Shown here piece after piece: positions 29,082 to 31,802 of a stretch of DNA of 31,802 bases. The translations under genes and the position numbers were made by a program. The DNA comes from Hypsibius dujardini (lineage: Eukaryota; Tardigrada; Eutardigrada; Parachela; Hypsibiidae). Below the pieces are notes generated by a model. The model worked only from the letters and a program-made list of their open reading frames with translations, was not told the DNA's origin and ran no database searches. The stretch is from NCBI GenBank assembly GCA_001579985.1, contig LRSR01009982.1, positions 1-31,802 on the forward strand, given 5' to 3'. Numbering within the stretch: position 1 is the first letter of the stretch; each line of letters opens with the position of its first letter.

Positions 29082-30649
29082 CCTGTCTGCCTGTTTGTCT
29101 GTCTGTTTGTCTGTCTGTCTGTTTGTCTGTCTGTTTGTTTGTTTGTCTGTTTGTCAGTGCATAAAGGCTGAGTTGGAAGATATGTCTACCGTGTGTAAAG
29201 GTCTCTTTTTCCTTGCCTGTACATTGTGTAATCATAGTTAAATGATGGGAATCACTTGCACTAATTGCAGATGCGCGACAAATTGTACAGCTTCCTGGAG
29301 GAGGAGACCGCTGTGCTTCCGCCCGTGACGATGTGTGCGGCCGGAAGGCCAGGCGAAGCGTTGCGCTACCTCTGTCTGCTGTGTGTACGCTCCTTCAAGC
29401 GCGAAAGCCATCTGCTGGGCCACCTGAACACCGCCCCGCACTACGCCAACGTGCTGCGGCGGGATAAAATCATCCAGGAGTTTCGCGGGGAGCGATATGA
29501 GAAACTGCGCCATCCCGGAAGCGGACAGTAAGTTAAGCATACACACGTGGCAAAAATCTTGCGCTGACCGAGTTAAGCCATTACACTCGTTTGACGCATG
29601 TTGTACACAGCCCCCGAGTTGAAATGCTTAATTCGGTGAGGGAGGCTTGTCGCCTTCCATTGCTCTCTCAGTTCCGATCGGTCTGAATGTTTTTTATTTT
29701 GAATAGAGGCGATTTTAGAAAATAATTATCTGGCAATTTATTTTAGAGAAATCGAGTGCGAAAAAATTGTAAATTTCCCAAAAGGTTGGAAGATTTTATT
29801 TTTATTTTAGCTTTAAAAAGACCGATTTTGCACAACGAGTTTAATAATTGGCTTTCTATGTTATCCCATAAAATTTTTTATTTGGATCAGTTCTCGTTAG
29901 CGGAGAAAAAGTTGGTTTCAGGGGGCGGAGTCGGAGATCATTGTCGCAGGGGATGTTTTCAGGAAATGATCCATAGCCACGCCCCCTAAATTAAAAGAAT
30001 TTCATGCTGACGGCGATTCATTTCAAATTTCGTTTCGGAGAGAATTAGAATTCTAGCCAAAACGAAATTCGAAATTAAGGCAGCGTCAAAGAACGCGTTT
30101 CCTGAAATCCGCATTTTTAAAGTGAAAATAAGAAAATACATTTTTCTATTTTTTCGCGAATTTCGCGAATGAAATGAAATTATTTATTTTCTAAAATATT
30201 CATTTGTCATTTCTGTTCGGAAACAAAATCAAGTTGATCGGAAAGTTTAGAACCCTTTTTACCACATTGCCTGTACACGCGGCAAAAATCTCGCGCTGAC
30301 CGAGTTAAGCCACTACACTCGTTCGTCGCATATCGTGCACAGCCCCGAGTGAAAGTGCTTAATTCGGTCAGCGCAAGGTTTTTGCCACATTGCCCGTACA
30401 CACGTGGCAAAAATCTCGCACTAACCGAGTTAAGCCACTACACTCGTTCGTCGCATATCGTACACAACCCCGAGTGAAAGTGCTTAATTCGGTCAGCGCA
30501 AGGTTTTTACCACTCTGCGTGCACGTTGTCTTACCTCGTTTTGTCCCGTTCTCTGCAGTCAACAAAAACATTCGGCATCTAACGAGCTAAAGGCCAGGAC
30601 ATTCGAAGAACTCCTCAAAGACGCCTCTTCTTTGGTGGAGAGTAACTAA
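19433..30649 (+). CDS. Regnase/N4BP1-type NYN ribonuclease with C-terminal U1-like C2H2 finger, 9 exons
   Basis: Predicted endoribonuclease of the ZC3H12/N4BP1/KHNYN group, which cleave stem-loop or viral RNAs. Exons are 19433-19677, 21715-21857, 23721-23970, 24047-24179, 24540-24650, 26589-26696, 28730-28981, 29271-29527 and 30559-30649; phases are consistent and give 529 aa. The NYN domain (about 68-238) has IVIDGSNVAMSHGN (Asp75), GRGH-like ERGHRDVVAFVPS, TPARK (Arg149), YDD (Asp165, Asp166) and VVVSNDFFRDL (Asp184), so all acidic Regnase-1 catalytic positions are present. FYKNTLCIPTDLHG aligns with the region that in Regnase precedes the CCCH finger, but no CCCH follows. Later exons encode a Pro/Arg-rich linker, a basic patch (359-372, possible nuclear signal) and a C-x2-C-x12-H-x5-H finger (Cys449, Cys452, His465, His471). 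The start is the first ATG; the frame is open back to a possible cis- or trans-splice acceptor at 19387. The link of exons 7-9 to the NYN part rests on phase and position. Confidence 0.8.
19678..20807. other. intron 1 of NYN gene, 5' part
   Basis: It includes GATTGATTGATGAATTGACTT duplicated at about 19777-19799 and 19841-19862, and a GTACAGTAGTAATA array at 20120-20200. Near 20530 a GGTGGCCCATTCCAG unit is directly repeated. No exon is required or visible. Confidence 0.6.
20812..21428. mobile_element. piggyBac-type MITE, 617 bp, TTAA target duplication
   Basis: Perfect 13-bp inverted ends CCCGTTAACGCCC (20812-20824) and GGGCGTTAACGGG (21416-21428) are bordered by TTAA on both sides (20808-20811 and 21429-21432). 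CCC...GGG ends at TTAA are the signature of piggyBac transposition. The interior has no transposase and contains a short (GATT)n at about 21214-21233. It sits in intron 1 of the NYN gene. Confidence 0.85.
22040..22880. mobile_element. long palindrome with GGGGGCGGAGC core (copy 1), NYN intron 2
   Basis: GAAATAATTTTCGGAGATAA then GGGGGCGGAGCTATGGG (about 22066-22107) pairs with the inverse at about 22797-22835 (TAGCTCCGCCCCTGATGTCC then GAAAAATATT). Further inward, GGGAACATCCGTTAATGACG (22146) is matched by CGTCATTAACGGATGTTCCC ending at about 22789. The span between the arms holds GACGTCA repeats and a further unassigned insert. Confidence 0.7.
22881..23720. other. 3' part of NYN intron 2
   Basis: AT-rich with no coding exon found. 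AGGGCGCCTGACCTTTCGGA near 23495 resembles AGGGCACCCGACCTTTCGAA in the 12333-13738 foldback element (near 12514), so a remnant of that element may be present. Confidence 0.4.
24778..24950 (+). repeat. G-rich minisatellite GGGTGGTGGAAGGTGGTA
   Basis: Imperfect units of GGTGGTGGAAGGTGGTAGA and GGGTGCGACCGAGG in NYN intron 5. The sense RNA would have many GG and GGG runs and might fold into quadruplexes. Confidence 0.85.
25484..26087. mobile_element. long palindromic element, NYN intron 5
   Basis: GCATGCTGAAATGATTGAAA then GTCC (about 25498-25520) is matched in inverse by GGACTTTCAATCATTTCAGC then ATGC (about 26052-26075). The flanking ACGATGTTACGAGGAG and CCCCTCGTAATGTGT extend the arms. Interior sequence is AT-rich with a directly repeated GTGTTATCGCGCTCC at 25851-25880. 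Confidence 0.7.
27010..27248. mobile_element. palindrome with GGGGGCGGAGC core (copy 2), NYN intron 6
   Basis: Arms AAAAGATTTTGACATTTTCC, then TTCTCAAAACTAAATTTAAT and ATCGATTGGC, pair with GCCAATCGATTTCAAATTGA and AAATTTCAAAATCTTTTAAA. Core arms are GTCAGGGGGCGGAGCTATAG and CCATAGCTCCGCCCCCTGAC. It is a compact foldback of about 240 bp. Confidence 0.8.
27339..27446 (+). other. possible extra in-phase cassette exon of the NYN gene
   Basis: Within intron 6 a GC-rich island differs from the AT-rich surroundings. A GTGCCAG acceptor and a TTCT|GTAATG donor would bound a 108-nt segment open in phase 0 (36 codons, rich in Arg, Pro and Ser). It would insert between the Pro ending exon 6 and VSEQQP of exon 7 without changing frame. 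The acceptor lacks a good pyrimidine tract and the peptide has no recognised motif. Confidence 0.25.
27613..27726. mobile_element. MITE with CACGTG tips (copy E), left tip lost
   Basis: Left arm begins ACAACTTGCGCTAACCGAGT without the GTGGCAAAAA tip. Right arm GAGTTGAAGTGCTTGATTCG then GTCAGCGCAAGG ends TTTTCTGCTACGTGTGTA. The spacer CACTCGTTCGACGCATGACT is shared with copies F to H in similar form. Confidence 0.85.
27829..28579. mobile_element. palindrome with GGGGGCGGAGC core (copy 3, 750 bp), NYN intron 6
   Basis: The ends are GGGCAGTAATAGAGATTTTC then CCTCCCGATCG, and the exact inverse ending ATTACTGCCC. Further arms are GTGGAAATCACATTACCGGT (27920) against ACCGGTAATGTGAATTCCAC (28471), and CAGGTGCTTGATTGATTGA against TCAATCAATCAAGCACCCG. 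The core is TGTCAGGGGGGGGGGCAGAG (28166) against CTCCGCCCCCTGACA (28248). The dyad centre is near 28205. It is the longest and best preserved of the family here. Confidence 0.85.
28982..29160 (+). repeat. (CTGT)n / (TTGT)n array in NYN intron 7
   Basis: The array starts about 30 nt after the GTATCAAGT donor of exon 7 and consists of CTGT, CTGC and TTGT units, pyrimidine-rich on the sense strand. The long Cys/Leu/Ser/Val frames through it are artefacts. Confidence 0.95.
29540..29638. mobile_element. MITE with CACGTG tips (copy F), right end truncated
   Basis: Left arm ATACACACGTGGCAAAAATC then TTGCGCTGACCGAGTTAAG starts only 12 nt after the donor of exon 8. Right arm stops at GAAATGCTTAATTCGGT, losing its last part. 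Confidence 0.85.
29673..30243. mobile_element. palindrome with GGGGGCGGAG core (copy 4), NYN intron 8
   Basis: The core TTTCAGGGGGCGGAGTC (29908-29930) pairs with ATAGCCACGCCCCCTAAA (about 29970-29990). The flanks CGTTAGCGGAGAAA against TTTCATGCTGACGGCG and the ends CCGATCGGTCTGAATGTTTT against AAAATCAAGTTGATCGG extend it to about 570 bp. The arms are diverged. Confidence 0.65.
30273..30390. mobile_element. MITE with CACGTG tips (copy G)
   Basis: Left arm GTACACGCGGCAAAAATCTC then GCGCTGACCGAGTTAAG; right arm GAGTGAAAGTGCTTAATTCG then GTCAGCGCAAGG and TTTTTGCCACATTGCC. It lies directly before copy H as a tandem duplicate. Confidence 0.88.
30397..30514. mobile_element. MITE with CACGTG tips (copy H), tandem to copy G
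   Basis: Left arm TACACACGTGGCAAAAATCT then CGCACTAACCGAGTTAAG; right arm AGTGCTTAATTCGGTCAGCG then CAAGGTTTTTACCAC. Sharing of the ACATTGCC(T/C)GTACAC junction with copy G points to local duplication, not two insertions. Confidence 0.88.
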
Positions 30650-31076
30650 ACGTCGCAGGAAAATAATTTATTCCGCAGCGAACTTTCTTTCATGTTTTGC
30701 TAATTTGTTGGAAACCGTTTTAGTTGCACATTTTTGTTTGTTGGTTTTTTTTTCTGCCGCTCGCTTCAGTATCCTCCTGATGTTGCTGACTCCGGTTATT
30801 CGAGGTTGAAGCTTGATCCCTGGGCGCACATCGTATAACTCAATGAGAGGGGACGATCATCCTCCGGTCATTTAAATCGTACAATGCGATCACGTTGCAT
30901 GTTATTACGAGTGTAAATAGTGTGGCCTCAGGCGTCCAGAAGGGGCGTCCAGGAGGGGCGACCAGGAGGGGCGACCAGGTCTGGCGATCGAACACGACAA
31001 ACGGCTTAATTTTGGGCGTCCACTCGCGCGCGGTTACAAACGAATGGGCGGTACATAACGGATAGTTCTCCCCGTG
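30650..31076. other. 3' flank of the NYN gene, with GGGGCGACCAGGA repeat
   Basis: No gene is visible. A 13-bp repeat GGGGCG(T/A)CCAGGA occurs about three times at 30935-30980. I see no clear AATAAA close to the stop codon at 30647-30649. Confidence 0.5.
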
Positions 31077-31530
31077 TACTCTAGAGTCCCGACCCATCCG
31101 TGGTACTTTTTGGACCTCCCCTCCCCCCCAGTAAATCAGACCGGGTGGGCCGAAACAACTGTTACGCTTCAATCGATCAATCGAACGGCGGAAGCGATCA
31201 AGGGTCCTTTTTCTCTTTCTTCTTCGGTGTGGCGATTATGACAGCCCATTTTTTTTAATTTAAAGAAAACGCAAAAAAACAAGCACGAATCAATGAATCG
31301 ACCGCAGAAAGGAAGGATAAAAAGTGTAACTGTGTTCTGCTTACGCAATCAATCAATCGACACGTGCGGTCGTGTGGTTCGGACATCTTTGCAATCAATC
31401 AAAACGGTCGCTATTTACTGTGTGATGACGTAGGCACTACGGATGGGTCGGGACTCTAGAGTATGAAGCAAAGTGGCTCATCGTTTCGGCACGTCGGAAC
31501 TAATTTACTGGGGAGGGGGGAAGGTTCCAA
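31077..31530. repeat. rearranged inverted repeats
   Basis: Block 1 TACTCTAGAGTCCCGACCCA at 31077 recurs inverted at 31443-31464. Block 2 (CCTCCCCTCCCCCCCAGTAA, then a stretch ending GGCCGAAAC, 31115-31158) recurs inverted at about 31482-31522. The blocks are in the order 1-2 then 1'-2', so this is not a simple hairpin. Confidence 0.6.
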
Positions 31531-31534
31531 GAAT

Positions 31535-31802
31535 CAGCATCGGAATTCTACAGTATGAGGCAAAGTGTGTATTTCGGCTCACCCTCTACTTGGTCGATAA
31601 ACTCGGCCCACTCATGCACTTCTCTTTGATAGCTGCTGCTTGATTGTTTGATTTTAGAAGAGTTACAGTTTACTAGGATAAAGTACAGTAAATCAAACAA
31701 TCGAGCAGCTGACATGAAAGAGAAATCCATGAGTGAGTTGACCAAGTGGAGGGTGAGCCGAAATACAAACTTTGCCTCAAACTGTAGAATTCCGATGTTG
31801 AT
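31535..31802. mobile_element. near-perfect palindrome, about 265 bp, reaching the window end
   Basis: TCAGCATCGGAATTCTACAG (31535) is matched by CTGTAGAATTCCGATGTTGA at 31781-31800. Arms also share TATTTCGGCTCACCCTCTAC against GTGGAGGGTGAGCCGAAATA, and GATTGTTTGATTT against AAATCAAACAATCGA. The dyad is near 31667. It may extend beyond the window. Confidence 0.85.

Noticed and set aside
1-31802. Search by eye for tRNA, rRNA, CRISPR arrays, spliced-leader genes and bacterial-type operons
   Set aside because: No cloverleaf with conserved T-arm sequence, no rRNA-like blocks and no regularly spaced direct repeats with unique spacers were seen; the direct repeats present are microsatellites, minisatellites and MITE arms.

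Overview
The window is animal nuclear DNA, most likely from a flatworm (Platyhelminthes; a cestode or trematode is my best guess, not proven). Its protein-coding genes are split by many introns with GT-AG borders, and the proteins are clearly metazoan (MKK7-type kinase, SLC37 exchanger, Regnase-type NYN RNase, folylpolyglutamate synthase, alpha-carbonic anhydrase). The introns are loaded with tetranucleotide arrays (CTGT, GATT, TCCG) and short foldback transposons. No operon, tRNA, rRNA or CRISPR array was seen.

Layout: (1) 145-506 (+) is the last exon of an alpha-carbonic anhydrase whose 5' part lies outside the window. (2) 1643-6262 (-) is a complete 10-exon MAP2K7 (MKK7/hemipterous) kinase of 506 aa. 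(3) 7232-10900 (+) is a complete 5-exon folylpolyglutamate synthase of 545 aa, head-to-head with MKK7, with an apparent mitochondrial leader and an internal Met placed like the cytosolic start of the human enzyme. (4) 10901-14568 has no convincing intact gene but holds a 1.4 kb foldback element, a MITE with CACGTG tips and a hAT-type MITE with 8 bp target duplications. (5) 14569-17435 (-) is a complete 3-exon SLC37-family sugar-phosphate/phosphate exchanger of 573 aa. (6) 19433-30649 (+) is a 9-exon gene whose exon phases all join in frame. It encodes a Regnase/N4BP1-type NYN-domain RNase with all acidic catalytic residues, no CCCH finger, a basic patch and a U1/matrin-like C2H2 finger near the C-terminus. 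Its introns hold a piggyBac-type MITE with TTAA duplications and at least five long palindromes. (7) 30650-31802 is intergenic and ends in a near-perfect 260 bp palindrome.

The genes do not form a pathway: folate retention, JNK signalling, sugar-phosphate transport, mRNA decay and CO2 hydration are neighbours by position only. The most interesting signals are the unusual NYN plus C2H2 architecture, a dispersed MITE family with tips ACACACGTGGCAAAAA (about nine copies, one with its 3' arm expanded to six tandem units), a family of palindromes sharing a GGGGGCGGAGC core, and a consistent sense-strand orientation of the CTGT arrays in the introns. All exon borders were read by eye from splice signals, phase and remembered family similarity; none was tested with transcripts or database searches.
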